From Rhodospirillaceae bacterium (GTDB taxonomy: Bacteria > Pseudomonadota > Alphaproteobacteria > Thalassobaculales > Thalassobaculaceae): a stretch of DNA of 64,000 bases. Below are positions 27,701-36,547 of the stretch, in pieces; position 1 is the first letter of the stretch, and each line of letters opens with the position of its first letter. The notes beneath the pieces were generated by a model. It was not told the origin of the DNA. It saw nothing but the letters and a program-made list of their open reading frames with translations, and ran no database searches. The stretch is from contig JAGYJX010000020.1 in assembly GCA_018401495.1 (NCBI GenBank), positions 121,866-185,865 on the forward strand. The letters run 5' to 3'. A program made the position numbers and the translations under genes.

Positions 27701-29194
27701 TCACCCAATGCGTATCCGGGTGCGGGTGATCGCCTCATCCCATCCGCTGAGCAAATGCCGCCGGGTTGCCGGCGCCATGTCGGGCTCGAACCGCCGGTCC
27801 AACACCCACGACGCCGCGACGTCCTCCAGCGATCCGTAAAGGCCGGCCTGCAGCGCCGCCAGGGCTGCCGCCCCGAGGGCGGTGGTCTCGGTGACCGTCG
27901 GGCGTTCCACCGGAATGCCCAGGATGTCCGCCAGGAACTGCATCAGCCAGTCGTTCGCGGACATGCCACCGTCCACCCGCAGTGTCCCGGGCTTCACGCC
28001 GTCCTCGGCCATCGCGCGGAACAGGTCGCGGGTCTGGTAGGCGACGGATTCCAGCGCCGCGCGCGCCAGATGCGCCCGGCCGGTGTCGCGCGTCAGCCCG
28101 AACATCGCGCCCCGCGCCTCGGCGTCCCAGTAGGGCGCGCCGAGGCCGGTGAACGCCGGTACCAGGAACACCCCGCCGGTGTCCCCGACCGACCGGGCGA
28201 GCGCCTCGGTCTCCGAGGCTGAGCCGATGATCCCGAGGCCGTCGCGCAGCCATTGCACGACGGCGCCCGAGACGAAGATCGCGCCCTCCAGGGCGTAGGT
28301 GCTGTGGCCGGCGATCCGGTAGCACAGGGTGCTCAGCAGCCGGTTCGACGACCGCACCGGGGTGTCGCCGGTGTTGAGGATCACGAAGCAGCCGGTGCCG
28401 TAGGTCGACTTGATGTCGCCCGGGCGGAAGCAGGCCTGGCCGACGGCCGCTGCCTGCTGGTCACCGGCAACCCCGAGCACCGGCAGGCGACGGCCGAGCA
28501 CCGCGGTGTCGGTCTCGCCGAAATCGGCCGCGCAGTCGCGGATCTCCGGCAACAGGGAACCCGGAACGCCGAACACCTCGAGCAACCGGTCGTCCCAGGC
28601 GCTGGTGGTCAGGCCGCACAGATTGGTGCGGGCGGCGTTGGTGGCGTCGGTGACGTGGACCCGTCCGCCGGTCAGCCGCCAGATCAGGAAGCTGTCGACG
28701 GTGCCGAACGCCAGGTCGCCGCGCGCCGCGCGGTCGCGGGCGCCGTCGACGTGGTCGAGGATCCAGGCGATTTTGGTTGCCGAGAAGTAGGGATCGAGAA
28801 GCAGCCCGGTCCGCTCGGTCACCAGGTCCTCGACGCCCTCGTCGCGCAGCCGGGCGCAGACCCCGGCGGTGCGCCGGTCCTGCCAGACGATGGCGTTGTG
28901 GATCGCCTTGCCGGTCCGTCGGTCCCAGACGATCGTGGTCTCGCGCTGGTTGGTGATGCCGATCGCGATGATCGCAAGACCGGCGGCCTCGGCGCCGTCG
29001 ATGGCCTCGCGGGTGACCTCCAGCGTGGCTGACCAGATCTCTTCCGGATCGTGCTCGACCCAGCCGCTCGCCGGGTAGATCTGGCGGAACTCGCGCTGGG
29101 CGACAGCGGCGATCGATCCGTCGGTGCGAAACGCGATCGCCCGGCTGCTGGTGGTGCCCTGGTCGATGGCGATGATCGCCCGCGTCTGCGGCAT
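27701..29194 (-). CDS. glpK: Glycerol kinase
   Basis: 497 residues, intact. FGGY kinase motifs: AIIAIDQGTTSSRAIAF at the N-terminus, QREFRQIYPASGWVEHDPEE, NQRETTIVWDRRTG, GAAVGQACF-type nucleotide region (GDQQAAAVGQACFRPGDIK), STYGTGCFVILNTGD and the C-terminal LRVDGGMSANDWLMQF. It phosphorylates glycerol to sn-glycerol-3-phosphate. The ATG at 29194 is chosen over an upstream in-frame start because GGGAGG lies 6 bp before it. It is divergent from glpR, and the dyad at 29264-29289 would allow repression by GlpR. glpD follows glpR on the other strand; no facilitator or ABC uptake genes are in the window. Confidence 0.96.
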   Translation of the reverse strand: MPQTRAIIAIDQGTTSSRAIAFRTDGSIAAVAQREFRQIYPASGWVEHDPEEIWSATLEVTREAIDGAEAAGLAIIAIGITNQRETTIVWDRRTGKAIHNAIVWQDRRTAGVCARLRDEGVEDLVTERTGLLLDPYFSATKIAWILDHVDGARDRAARGDLAFGTVDSFLIWRLTGGRVHVTDATNAARTNLCGLTTSAWDDRLLEVFGVPGSLLPEIRDCAADFGETDTAVLGRRLPVLGVAGDQQAAAVGQACFRPGDIKSTYGTGCFVILNTGDTPVRSSNRLLSTLCYRIAGHSTYALEGAIFVSGAVVQWLRDGLGIIGSASETEALARSVGDTGGVFLVPAFTGLGAPYWDAEARGAMFGLTRDTGRAHLARAALESVAYQTRDLFRAMAEDGVKPGTLRVDGGMSANDWLMQFLADILGIPVERPTVTETTALGAAALAALQAGLYGSLEDVAASWVLDRRFEPDMAPATRRHLLSGWDEAITRTRIRIG

Positions 29195-29263
29195 GCCCGG
29201 CCTCCCTCGGTCGCTTCGCTGCACCGCGATCCCGACGGGATTCCGATGGCAGTCGTTCGCGTG

Positions 29264-29289
29264 TTTTCGATTGAGAAAGAAAATCGAAA
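29264..29289. promoter_or_regulatory. Putative GlpR operator between glpK and glpR
   Basis: TTTCGATT and AATCGAAA form an inverted repeat around a short A/G-rich spacer in the 136-bp divergent region. DeoR-family repressors such as GlpR typically bind T-rich TTTCG-type repeats; a further T-rich and A-rich stretch follows at 29299-29318. The position suits joint control of glpK and glpR. Confidence 0.6.
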
Positions 29290-29330
29290 CCGACTAACCT
29301 TTTCCAGCAAAAAGAAAACGAGGTCCAGCC

Positions 29331-30098
29331 ATGGACAAGGCGACCCGGCGGCGCGGCCGCATCAGGGAGATCGTGACCGAGCGGGGGTTCGCCTCGATCG
29401 ACGAACTGGTGCAGATGTTCGCGGTAACGCCGCAGACCATCCGGCGCGACATCAACCAACTCGCCGAGCGTGGAGAACTGAAGCGATACCACGGCGGCGC
29501 CGGCCTCTCCTCCAGTGTCGAGAACGCCCCCTACGACCGCCGTCGCCTGGCGTTCGACGAGGAAAAGCAGGCGATCGGCCGGAAGGTGGCGTCCGAGATC
29601 CCTGACCACTCGTCCTTGTTCATCAACATCGGCACGACCACGGAGGCGGTGGCCCGGGCGCTGCTGGACCATTCCGGCCTGCGCGTCATCACCAACAACC
29701 TCAACGTCGCCCAGATCCTGACCGGCAACCCGAGCTTCGAGGTGATCATCGCCGGCGGGGTGGTGCGGAACCGGGACGGCGGGATCGTCGGCGAATCGGC
29801 GACCGACCTGATCCAGCAGTTCCGGGTGGACATCGGCGTCATCGGGATCAGCGGCATCGCCGAGGACGGCTCGCTGCTCGACTTCGACTACCGCGAGGTC
29901 CGGGTTGCCCAGGCCATCGTGCGCAACTCCGAGAAGGTGTTCCTCTGCGCCGACAGTTCCAAATTCGGCCGCAAGGCGATGGTTCGGCTCGGCCACATCG
30001 GCCAGATGCACTCGCTGTTCACCAACAGCCCGGTCCCGGACGTGTTCGTCGACGTGTTCCGGCATCACAACGTTCGGCTGGTGACGGCGGAAGTTTGA
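29331..30098 (+). CDS. glpR: DeoR family repressor GlpR
   Basis: 255 residues, intact. N-terminal winged helix-turn-helix of the DeoR type (RRGRIREIVTERGFASIDEL, FAVTPQTIRRDINQLAERGEL, KRYHGGAGL). It is followed by the DeoR C-terminal sugar-phosphate-sensing domain: LFINIGTTTEAVARAL, VITNNLNVAQIL, GGVVRNRDGGIVGESA, GISGIAEDGSLLDFDYREV, ADSSKFGRKA. Its place between glpK and glpD identifies it as the glycerol-3-phosphate regulator; the ligand is presumably glycerol-3-phosphate. The gene is 109 bp upstream of glpD. Confidence 0.92.
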   Translation: MDKATRRRGRIREIVTERGFASIDELVQMFAVTPQTIRRDINQLAERGELKRYHGGAGLSSSVENAPYDRRRLAFDEEKQAIGRKVASEIPDHSSLFINIGTTTEAVARALLDHSGLRVITNNLNVAQILTGNPSFEVIIAGGVVRNRDGGIVGESATDLIQQFRVDIGVIGISGIAEDGSLLDFDYREVRVAQAIVRNSEKVFLCADSSKFGRKAMVRLGHIGQMHSLFTNSPVPDVFVDVFRHHNVRLVTAEV

Positions 30099-30135
30099 CG
30101 CTGTCATTGCGTTTGCGAAAATTTTTGGCGTCCTG

Positions 30136-30153
30136 TACCACTTCGAAAGTGTA
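30136..30153. promoter_or_regulatory. Palindrome upstream of glpD, possible GlpR site
   Basis: CACTTCGAAAGTG (30139-30151) is a near-perfect dyad, extended by TAC on one side and TA on the other, 55 bp before the glpD start. Nearby GCGAAAATTTTTGG adds A/T-rich TTTCG-like halves. It is compatible with an operator that would let GlpR control glpD separately. Confidence 0.4.
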
Positions 30154-30207
30154 TACCGAAAATGCGGACGGTCTCCGGAAGGGATCGATTCCGGCTTCGG
30201 AGGTCAG

Positions 30208-31755
30208 GTGGACAGCTCAACGGCGAGTGTCGACGTACTGGTCGTCGGCGGCGGCATCAACGGGGCCGGGATCGCTCGCGACGCCGCCGGGCGAGGGCTG
30301 TCGGTGCTGCTGGCGGAGAAGGGCGATCTTGCGTCGGCCACGTCGTCGGCCAGCACCAAGTTGGTCCATGGCGGCCTGCGCTACCTGGAGCACTACGAGT
30401 TCCGGCTGGTGCGGGAGGCGCTCAAGGAGCGCGAGGTGCTGATGCGGGCGGCCCCGCACATCATCTGGCCGCTGCGGTTCGTTCTGCCGCATCACCGCGG
30501 GCTGAGGCCGGCCTGGCTGCTCCGGCTCGGCCTGTTCCTCTACGACAATCTCGGCGGGCGCGACCTGCTGCCCGGCACCCGGGTGATCGATCTCGACCGC
30601 TCGCCGGTCGGTGCGCCGCTCAAGGCGGAGTATCGGCTCGGATTCGAATACTCCGACTGCTGGGTCGAGGACGCCCGGCTGGTGATCCTCAACGCACTGG
30701 ACGCGCGCGAGCGCGGCGCCGAGATCCTGACCCGGACCGCGCTGGTCGACGCCGCCGTCGAAGGCGGCCTCTGGGTCGCCAGGCTGCGCGGCCCCGACGG
30801 CGAGCGGACGGTCCGGGCGCGGGCGATCGTCAACGCCGCCGGCCCCTGGGTCGCCGATGTCCTCGGCGCTCGGCTCGGTGTGAATTCCGGCAGCGCCGTG
30901 CGTCTGGTCAAAGGCAGTCACATCGTCGTGCCGCGGGTCTACGACCACGACCGCTGCTACATCTTCCAGAACTCCGACGGCCGGATCGTCTTCGCGATTC
31001 CCTACGAGGGTGCGTTCACGCTGATCGGCACCACCGACGAGGACTACCGCGGCGAGCCGGGGGCGGTGGCGATCGGCGACGACGAGATCGCCTATCTCTG
31101 CCGCCTGACGGCCGAGTACTTCCAGGCGCCGGTGTCGCCGGCGGACGTGGTGTGGACCTATTCGGGCGTGCGGCCGCTTTACGACGACGGCGCCGGAAAG
31201 GCCCAGGAGGCGACGCGCGACTACGTGCTGGAATGGTCGGAAAGCCGCGGTGCGCCGGCGCTCAGCGTGTTCGGCGGCAAGATCACCACGTTCCGACGAC
31301 TGGCCGAATCGGCCATGGACTACCTGAAGCGCGGCTTCCCGGGCCTGGGACCGTCCTGGACCGCTACCGCGCCCCTGCCGGGCGGCGATTTCGAGCCCCG
31401 CGGCGTCGACGCGCTGGTCGCCACCTTGCGGGCGCAGATCCCGGACCTAGACCATGCCGCCGCGCGGCGGCTGGTAAGGGCGTACGGAACGCGCGTCGGG
31501 CGCGTGGTCGGGACCGCCGGATGCGTGGCCGACCTCGGTGACGACTTCGGGGCCGGCCTCACCGAGGCCGAGATCCGCTATCTGATGGACAGCGAGTGGG
31601 CGGTCCGGGCCGAGGACGTCGTCTGGCGGCGCAGCAAGCTCGGACTGCGCATGACCGCAGACGACATCCGCCGGCTGGACGACTGGATGGCGGCGCGCTT
31701 GGCCGGCGATCGGCCGGCCCGGCGGGAACCGGAGCGGGTCGCCGGCCGTCAGTAG
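30208..31755 (+). CDS. glpD: Glycerol-3-phosphate dehydrogenase (FAD-dependent, respiratory)
   Basis: 515 residues, intact, GTG start with GGAGG 4 bp upstream. FAD-binding N-terminus DVLVVGGGINGAGIARDAAG, then LVHGGLRYLEHYEFRLVREAL, VEDARLVILNALDA, IVNAAGPWVADVLG, GTTDEDYRGEPG, and the C-terminal domain with FGGKITTFRRLAESAMD and a final helical region (LMDSEWAVRAEDVVWRRSKLG). It oxidises glycerol-3-phosphate to dihydroxyacetone phosphate at the membrane and passes electrons to quinone. The length matches GlpD. It completes the glpK-glpR-glpD pathway. It converges with the chemoreceptor gene, 20 bp away. Confidence 0.96.
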   Translation: MDSSTASVDVLVVGGGINGAGIARDAAGRGLSVLLAEKGDLASATSSASTKLVHGGLRYLEHYEFRLVREALKEREVLMRAAPHIIWPLRFVLPHHRGLRPAWLLRLGLFLYDNLGGRDLLPGTRVIDLDRSPVGAPLKAEYRLGFEYSDCWVEDARLVILNALDARERGAEILTRTALVDAAVEGGLWVARLRGPDGERTVRARAIVNAAGPWVADVLGARLGVNSGSAVRLVKGSHIVVPRVYDHDRCYIFQNSDGRIVFAIPYEGAFTLIGTTDEDYRGEPGAVAIGDDEIAYLCRLTAEYFQAPVSPADVVWTYSGVRPLYDDGAGKAQEATRDYVLEWSESRGAPALSVFGGKITTFRRLAESAMDYLKRGFPGLGPSWTATAPLPGGDFEPRGVDALVATLRAQIPDLDHAAARRLVRAYGTRVGRVVGTAGCVADLGDDFGAGLTEAEIRYLMDSEWAVRAEDVVWRRSKLGLRMTADDIRRLDDWMAARLAGDRPARREPERVAGRQ

Positions 31756-31775
31756 GCTCCGGCGGCCTGGACCGG

Positions 31776-33476
31776 TCACGCCGCGCGGATCCGACCGAGG
31801 AAGCCTTCGACCTGACCGCGCAACGTTGCGGCGTTGCGCGACAGGTCGGCCGCCGCGTCCAGAACCTGGTGCGACGCCGACCCGGTGTCGGTTGCCGAGC
31901 GGGTGACCTCGACGATGGTGGCGGAGACGTCGTGAGTGCCGGTGGACGCTTCCTGCACGTTGCGGGCGATCTCGCGGGTGGCGGCCCCCTGTTGTTCGAC
32001 CGCCGACGCGATGGTGGTGGCGATCTCGTTGATCTGCTCGATGGTTCGCCCGATCAGCCCGACGGCCTCAACCGACTGTCCGGTAGCCGACTGCATTTCG
32101 GCGATCTTCGAACTGATCTCCTCGGTCGCCGTCGCGGTCTGGTTGGCAAGGTTCTTGACCTCCGAGGCAACCACCGCGAAGCCCTTGCCGGCATCGCCGG
32201 CGCGAGCGGCCTCGATGGTGGCGTTCAGCGCCAGCAGGTTGGTCTGACCGGCGATGTCGCTGATCAGCTTGACCACCTCGCCGATGCCCTGGGCGGCCTC
32301 CGCCAGGCCGATGATCTGCCGGTTGGTGCGCGACGCCTGTTCGGTGGCCTCGCCGGCGATCCGGGTCGACTGGGTGACCTGGCGGCTGATCTCGGCGATC
32401 GAACTTGAAAGTTCCTCGGCCGCACTCGCCGCCGACTGCACGTTGCTCGACGCCTGCTCGGACGCGTTCGCCACCGCCTGCGACTGCCGGCTGGTCTGCT
32501 CGGCGGTCGCCGACATGGACTGGGCGGTGGACTGCAACTGGCCGGACGCGGCCGAGACCGTTTCGACGATGCCCTGGACGCTGGCGGAGAACTCGTCCGC
32601 CAGCCGTTGCATCGCGGCGCGCCGGTCTGCCTCGGCCTCGGCCTTGATCCGATCCTGCTCGCCGCGGCTCCGGTCGGCCTCGATCATGCTGTCCTTGAAC
32701 ACCCGCACCGTCTCCGCCATCACGCCGATCTCGTCCCGGCTGGCGCTCGTGGGCACGTCGACGGTCAGGTCCTGGGCGGCGAGGCGTTGCATGATGACCG
32801 TCAGCCCGCCGAGCCGCGCGGTCATGGACCGGACCAGGATCAACCCGATCAGCAGCACCGCGGCCGCGGAGCCGAGCGCGACCGCGAGGACCGCGGTCTG
32901 CATTCCGGCGCGCGCTGATGCCAGGGCGCTGGCAGCGGCCTCGGCCTTGAGGCGGTTTGCGTCCAGCATCGCGCCGACCTGGGCCGAGATCGTGTCGACG
33001 GCGGCGCCGTAGTCGCCGTTGATCAGGTCGTTGGCCTGGACCTGGGCGAAGCTGTTGGCAAACTCGAAAACCTGGGTGCCGGTGGCGACCACCGGACCCA
33101 GCGTCGCCGCGATCCCGTCGATCGCCGCGACGGTCCCGGTGTCGGCGCTGCCGCGCTCGGCGGCGAGCGTTTCAGCGAACGATGTCATGGTGGCATCGAA
33201 CGACTTCCGCAGCGCCACCTGCCGGTCCAGGTCGAGCTCCGCGGCCGCGCCGGTGACCAGCCCGCGCTGCTTCTCCACCAGCAGCGACACCTGGGAGCCG
33301 AACTGCGACCCGCGGACCGCGCTGGCCAGGGTGTCGCCGGCATCGGCCATGCGTCCGGCGCCGTGCATGGCGGCAGCGGAGACCGCGGCGAGTGCGACAC
33401 AGACCACGAGGATCAAGGCGTACAGCTTGATCTTGAAGGTCAGGCCCCGGGATGGGCGAGAAGGGAGGTCGACCAC
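31776..33476 (-). CDS. Methyl-accepting chemotaxis protein
   Basis: 566 residues, intact, GTG start with AGGAG 6 bp upstream. N-terminal helix (KLYALILVVCVALAAVSAA), periplasmic helical domain of about 150 residues, second helix (AVLAVALGSAAAVLLIGLIL), HAMP (RLGGLTVIMQRLAAQDLTVDVP) and a cytoplasmic signalling domain whose hairpin tip reads LISDIAGQTNLLALNATIEAARAGDAGKGFAVVA. It transmits a signal through CheW/CheA to the flagellar motor. The sequence closely resembles the chemoreceptor at 57989, in HAMP-to-tip organisation and C-terminal VEGFLGRIRAA, so the two may be paralogues. A partial CtrA-type site lies about 115 bp upstream (33592-33606). Confidence 0.93.
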   Translation of the reverse strand: MVDLPSRPSRGLTFKIKLYALILVVCVALAAVSAAAMHGAGRMADAGDTLASAVRGSQFGSQVSLLVEKQRGLVTGAAAELDLDRQVALRKSFDATMTSFAETLAAERGSADTGTVAAIDGIAATLGPVVATGTQVFEFANSFAQVQANDLINGDYGAAVDTISAQVGAMLDANRLKAEAAASALASARAGMQTAVLAVALGSAAAVLLIGLILVRSMTARLGGLTVIMQRLAAQDLTVDVPTSASRDEIGVMAETVRVFKDSMIEADRSRGEQDRIKAEAEADRRAAMQRLADEFSASVQGIVETVSAASGQLQSTAQSMSATAEQTSRQSQAVANASEQASSNVQSAASAAEELSSSIAEISRQVTQSTRIAGEATEQASRTNRQIIGLAEAAQGIGEVVKLISDIAGQTNLLALNATIEAARAGDAGKGFAVVASEVKNLANQTATATEEISSKIAEMQSATGQSVEAVGLIGRTIEQINEIATTIASAVEQQGAATREIARNVQEASTGTHDVSATIVEVTRSATDTGSASHQVLDAAADLSRNAATLRGQVEGFLGRIRAA

Positions 33477-33591
33477 GTTCTGCTCCTTGCCGCTCGGCGC
33501 AGTCGGTTCCGCGAACCGGCCCTGCCACCGAGGAATGTCGATGTACTATAGCGTGTACAACCAAGCGTCCGCCGACCGTATGCCGCAGGCC

Positions 33592-33606
33592 TTACCAAAG
33601 CGTTAA
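33592..33606 (-). promoter_or_regulatory. Imperfect CtrA-type site upstream of the chemoreceptor
   Basis: Read on the minus strand the sequence is TTAA-CGCTTTG-GTAA, one base away from TTAA-N7-TTAA. It lies about 115 bp before the chemoreceptor start at 33476 and 149 bp before the divergent MFS gene. A similar but perfect site precedes the second chemoreceptor at 57879, which makes this copy more credible than it would be alone. Confidence 0.3.
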
Positions 33607-33754
33607 TCGCGCTCTGCCGGCGCGCGCAGACGCCGGATGCCGTTCCTGTTGTCGGCTGGCGACGGCGTCGATAACGTGTGCCGCGCGCTGGCGTATGCCG
33701 GCGCGGAGGGCGTCCGGCTCCGGGCGTCCGCATTCCTCGGAAGGGCAAGCCATC

Positions 33755-35031
33755 GTGACGACGGTCGACCGCGCCGCGACAGGAACGGCGGCGGACGTGG
33801 ACAGTCCGTACGCCTGGTACCGGCTGACGATGTCGCTGCTGATCAGCATGATCGGCGGCGTCGGGCTGTGGTCGGTCGTGGTGACCCTGCCGGCCGTCGA
33901 GGCCGAGTTCGGCGTGGCCCGCGCCGACGCCTCGCTGCCGTACACGCTCACCATGATCGGGTTCGCGATCGGCGGGATCGCGATGGGGCGGCTGGCCGAC
34001 CGCTTCGGCATCCTGGTCCCGCTGCGCGCCGGCACGGTGGCGCTCGCCCTCGGTTACGCCGCCTCGAGCCAGGCGACCAGCCTCTGGCAATTCGCTCTCG
34101 CCCAGGGCGTGCTGATCGGCATGTTCGGCAGTTCGGCCACCTTCGGGCCGATCATTTCCGACGTCTCGCACTGGTTCGCCCGCCGTCGCGGGATCGCGGT
34201 GGCGATCGGCGCCAGCGGCAGCTACCTAGCCGGCACGGTCTGGCCGCCGATCGTCCAGCACCTGATGGAAACCATCGGCTGGCGGGAAACCCATCTGGTG
34301 ATCGCGGCGTTCTGCCTGGTCACTCTGATCCCGCTGTCCGCGACGCTGCGGCGCCGGCCGCCGCCGACGACGTCCACACAACCCGGCGCCCGCTCCGGCC
34401 CCGACCGCCGGCGCAGCCCCGGTCATGCAGACCGGTGGCTTGTCGCGCGGCGCCCTGCAGGCCCTGCTGCTGGTGGCGGGGGTGAGCTGCTGCGTCGCCA
34501 TGGCGATGCCCCAGGTGCACATCGTGGCGTACTGCAGCGACCTCGGCTACGGCACCGCGCGCGGCGCCGAGATGCTGTCGCTGATGCTCGGGACGGGGAT
34601 CATCAGCCGGCTGGCGTTCGGCGGCATCGCCGACCGGATCGGGGCGCTCGCGCACCCTGCTGCTGGCGTCGTTCCTGCAGGCGCTGTCGCTGCTGCTGTT
34701 CCTGCCGTTCGACGGGCTGGTCTCGCTGTACGTGGTGTCGGCGCTGTTCGGGCTCTCCCAGGGCGGCATCGTGCCGACCTACGCGCTGATCGTGCGGCAG
34801 TACTTCCCGTCGTCCGAGGCCGGCACCCGGGTCGGCTTGGTGCTGTCGTCGACGCTGCTCGGCATGGCGCTCGGCGGCTGGATGTCGGGCGCGATCTACG
34901 ATCTGACGCTGTCCTACGACGCGGCGTTCCTGAACGGCCTGGCGTGGAACGTGCTCAACCTGGCGGTCGCGCTGTTGCTGCTGCTGCAGCTGGGTGGCGG
35001 GCGTACGCTGCGGGCCGCGAAACACGCATAA
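33755..35031 (+). CDS. MFS transporter, frame broken
   Basis: A reconstructed protein of about 425 residues. The GTG start has GGAAGGG upstream. Helices include LTMSLLISMIGGVGLWSVVV, LPYTLTMIGFAIGGIAMGRL with the loop 2-3 motif GRLADRFGILVPLRAG, LIGMFGSSATFGPIISDVSH, WFARRRGIAVAIGASGSYLA, and in the second half GTGIISRLAFGGIADRIG and GLSQGGIVPTYALIVRQYFP. The pattern resembles monocarboxylate/oxalate-formate-type MFS members. Frame changes near 34385 and near 34650 separate three segments that together give a normal twelve-helix protein. The small protein gene that follows after 66 bp is on the same strand and may be co-transcribed. The substrate is unknown. Confidence 0.8.
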
Positions 35032-35097
35032 TCGACGCGCTCAGCGGCGCCGGTGAACCCTCGCCGTCGCCGACCATCAACAAAGGGAGGAAGCCGC

Positions 35098-35444
35098 ATG
35101 CCGATCAAAGCCCGCTACGTGCTGATGGCCAGCATGGACGTCGATCCGGACAAGGACGCGATCTTCAACGAGGTCTACGACCAGGAGCACGTGCCCTACC
35201 TGCTGGAAGTGCCGGGGTCCTGTCGGTGACCCGCGCCACCGCCGAGCCGCTGGCGATGATGCTGGGCGGAGAGCGGCGCGACATGCCGTTCGACGGTCCG
35301 CGCTACACCGCGATCTACGAGATCGACAGCCCGGACGTGGTGCTCAGCCCGGAATGGGCGGCGGCGGTCGAGCGCGGTCGCTGGCCGGCCGAGGTGCGGC
35401 CCTACACCCGCAACCGCCAGCACAAGCTGTTCAAGGTCAGCTGA
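35098..35444 (+). CDS. Small dimeric alpha/beta-barrel-like protein, frame broken
   Basis: About 115 residues with GGGAGG 7 bp before the ATG. The start MPIKARYVLMASMDVDPDK and then FNEVYDQEHVPYLLEVPG are like the ferredoxin-like dimeric barrels of the EthD/monooxygenase type; after a frame change near 35218 the sequence continues LSVTRATAEPLAMMLGGER and ends in RNRQHKLFKVS. These proteins may isomerise or oxidise aromatic or polyketide-like compounds or bind haem, but no activity can be assigned. The related protein at 45206 shares the early Tyr/Glu-His pattern (TYEHMAERVGIPGFLAG compared with DQEHVPYLLEVPG). Confidence 0.55.
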
Positions 35445-35605
35445 CCGCCGATCCAGGGCCGGCCGAGGAACGCCGTCAGCAGCGCCGCGCACCGCCGGAG
35501 CGGGGTGCGGCGCTCGCGACGCCGCGGCCGGCGCCAGGATCGCCCGGTTCGTCGACGCGGCGGACTACGACCGTCACCGCTCGGCGTTGCGGTGACCGGG
35601 GCCGG

Positions 35606-36547
35606 TCAGAACACGCTCCACCCCATCTCGGCGGCGAGACGTTCCAGCGCGATGGTGCCGGCGTGGGAGTTGCCGTTGGCGTTCAGGCCCGGCGACCAGA
35701 CGGCGATCGCCCCCTGGCGCGGCACCACCGCGAGGATGCCGCCGCCGACGCCGCTCTTGCCGGGCAGGCCGATCCGGAAGGCGACGTCGCCGGAGGCGTC
35801 GTAGTGCCCGCAGGTGAGCATCAGCGCGTTGATGCGCCGCGCCCGCTCCGGCCGCACCACCTTGCGGTCGCGCAGCGGGTCGCGGCCGGCCGACGCCAGG
35901 AACAGCCCGGCGCGCGCCAGCTGCACGCAGGTCATGCTGAGCGCGCACTGGTGGAAGTAGACGGACAGGGCGGACTCGACCGGGTTCTTCAACTGGCCGA
36001 AGCCGGCGAGGAAATGGGCGAGGCTGTAGTTGCGGTGGCCGGTCTCGGCTTCGGAGCGTGCCACCTCCTCGTCGATGGCGACGGCCGGGTCGTCGGCGAG
36101 GTAGCGGACGAATTCCAGCACCTCGTCGATCACCGCGCCCGGAGACCGGCCCTCGAGCAGGACGTCGGTCACCACGATGGCGCCGGCGTTGATGAACGGG
36201 TTGCGCGGGATGCCGCGCTCGCGCTCGAGCTGCACGATCGAGTTGAACGGCGAGCCCGACGGCTCCCGGCCGATCCGCTTCCAGAGGTCGTTGCCGACCT
36301 TGGCGAGCGCCAGGGTGAGGGTGAAGACCTTGGAGATGCTCTGGATCGAGAACGCCACCCGGGCGTCGCCGGCGGTCGCGACCCGGCCGTCGACCGTGAC
36401 CACGGCGATGCCGAACCGCGACGGGTCGACGCGCGCCAGGGCCGGGATGTAGCCGGCGACCCGGCCCTCGCCGAGATGCGGGCGCACGGTCGCGGCGACG
36501 CGCTCCAGGATCGCCGTCAGATCGCCGTCCGGTGCGGCCGCGGTCAA
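35606..36547 (-). CDS. glsA: Glutaminase
   Basis: 313 residues, intact. Serine-dependent beta-lactamase-like fold of class A glutaminases: GRVAGYIPALARVDPSRFGI, the active-site FSIQSISKVFTLTLAL (Ser-x-x-Lys), NPFINAGAIVVTDVL, ARSEAETGHRNYSLAHFL, YFHQCALSMTCVQLARAG and GLPGKSGVGGGILAVVP. It hydrolyses glutamine to glutamate and ammonia. No ATG or GTG fits; the best start is TTG at 36547, whose TTGA overlaps the stop of the DUF1835 gene, so translation is coupled. The pair may respond to the same condition, possibly acid or nitrogen stress, but this is inference. Confidence 0.93.
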   Translation of the reverse strand: MTAAAPDGDLTAILERVAATVRPHLGEGRVAGYIPALARVDPSRFGIAVVTVDGRVATAGDARVAFSIQSISKVFTLTLALAKVGNDLWKRIGREPSGSPFNSIVQLERERGIPRNPFINAGAIVVTDVLLEGRSPGAVIDEVLEFVRYLADDPAVAIDEEVARSEAETGHRNYSLAHFLAGFGQLKNPVESALSVYFHQCALSMTCVQLARAGLFLASAGRDPLRDRKVVRPERARRINALMLTCGHYDASGDVAFRIGLPGKSGVGGGILAVVPRQGAIAVWSPGLNANGNSHAGTIALERLAAEMGWSVF

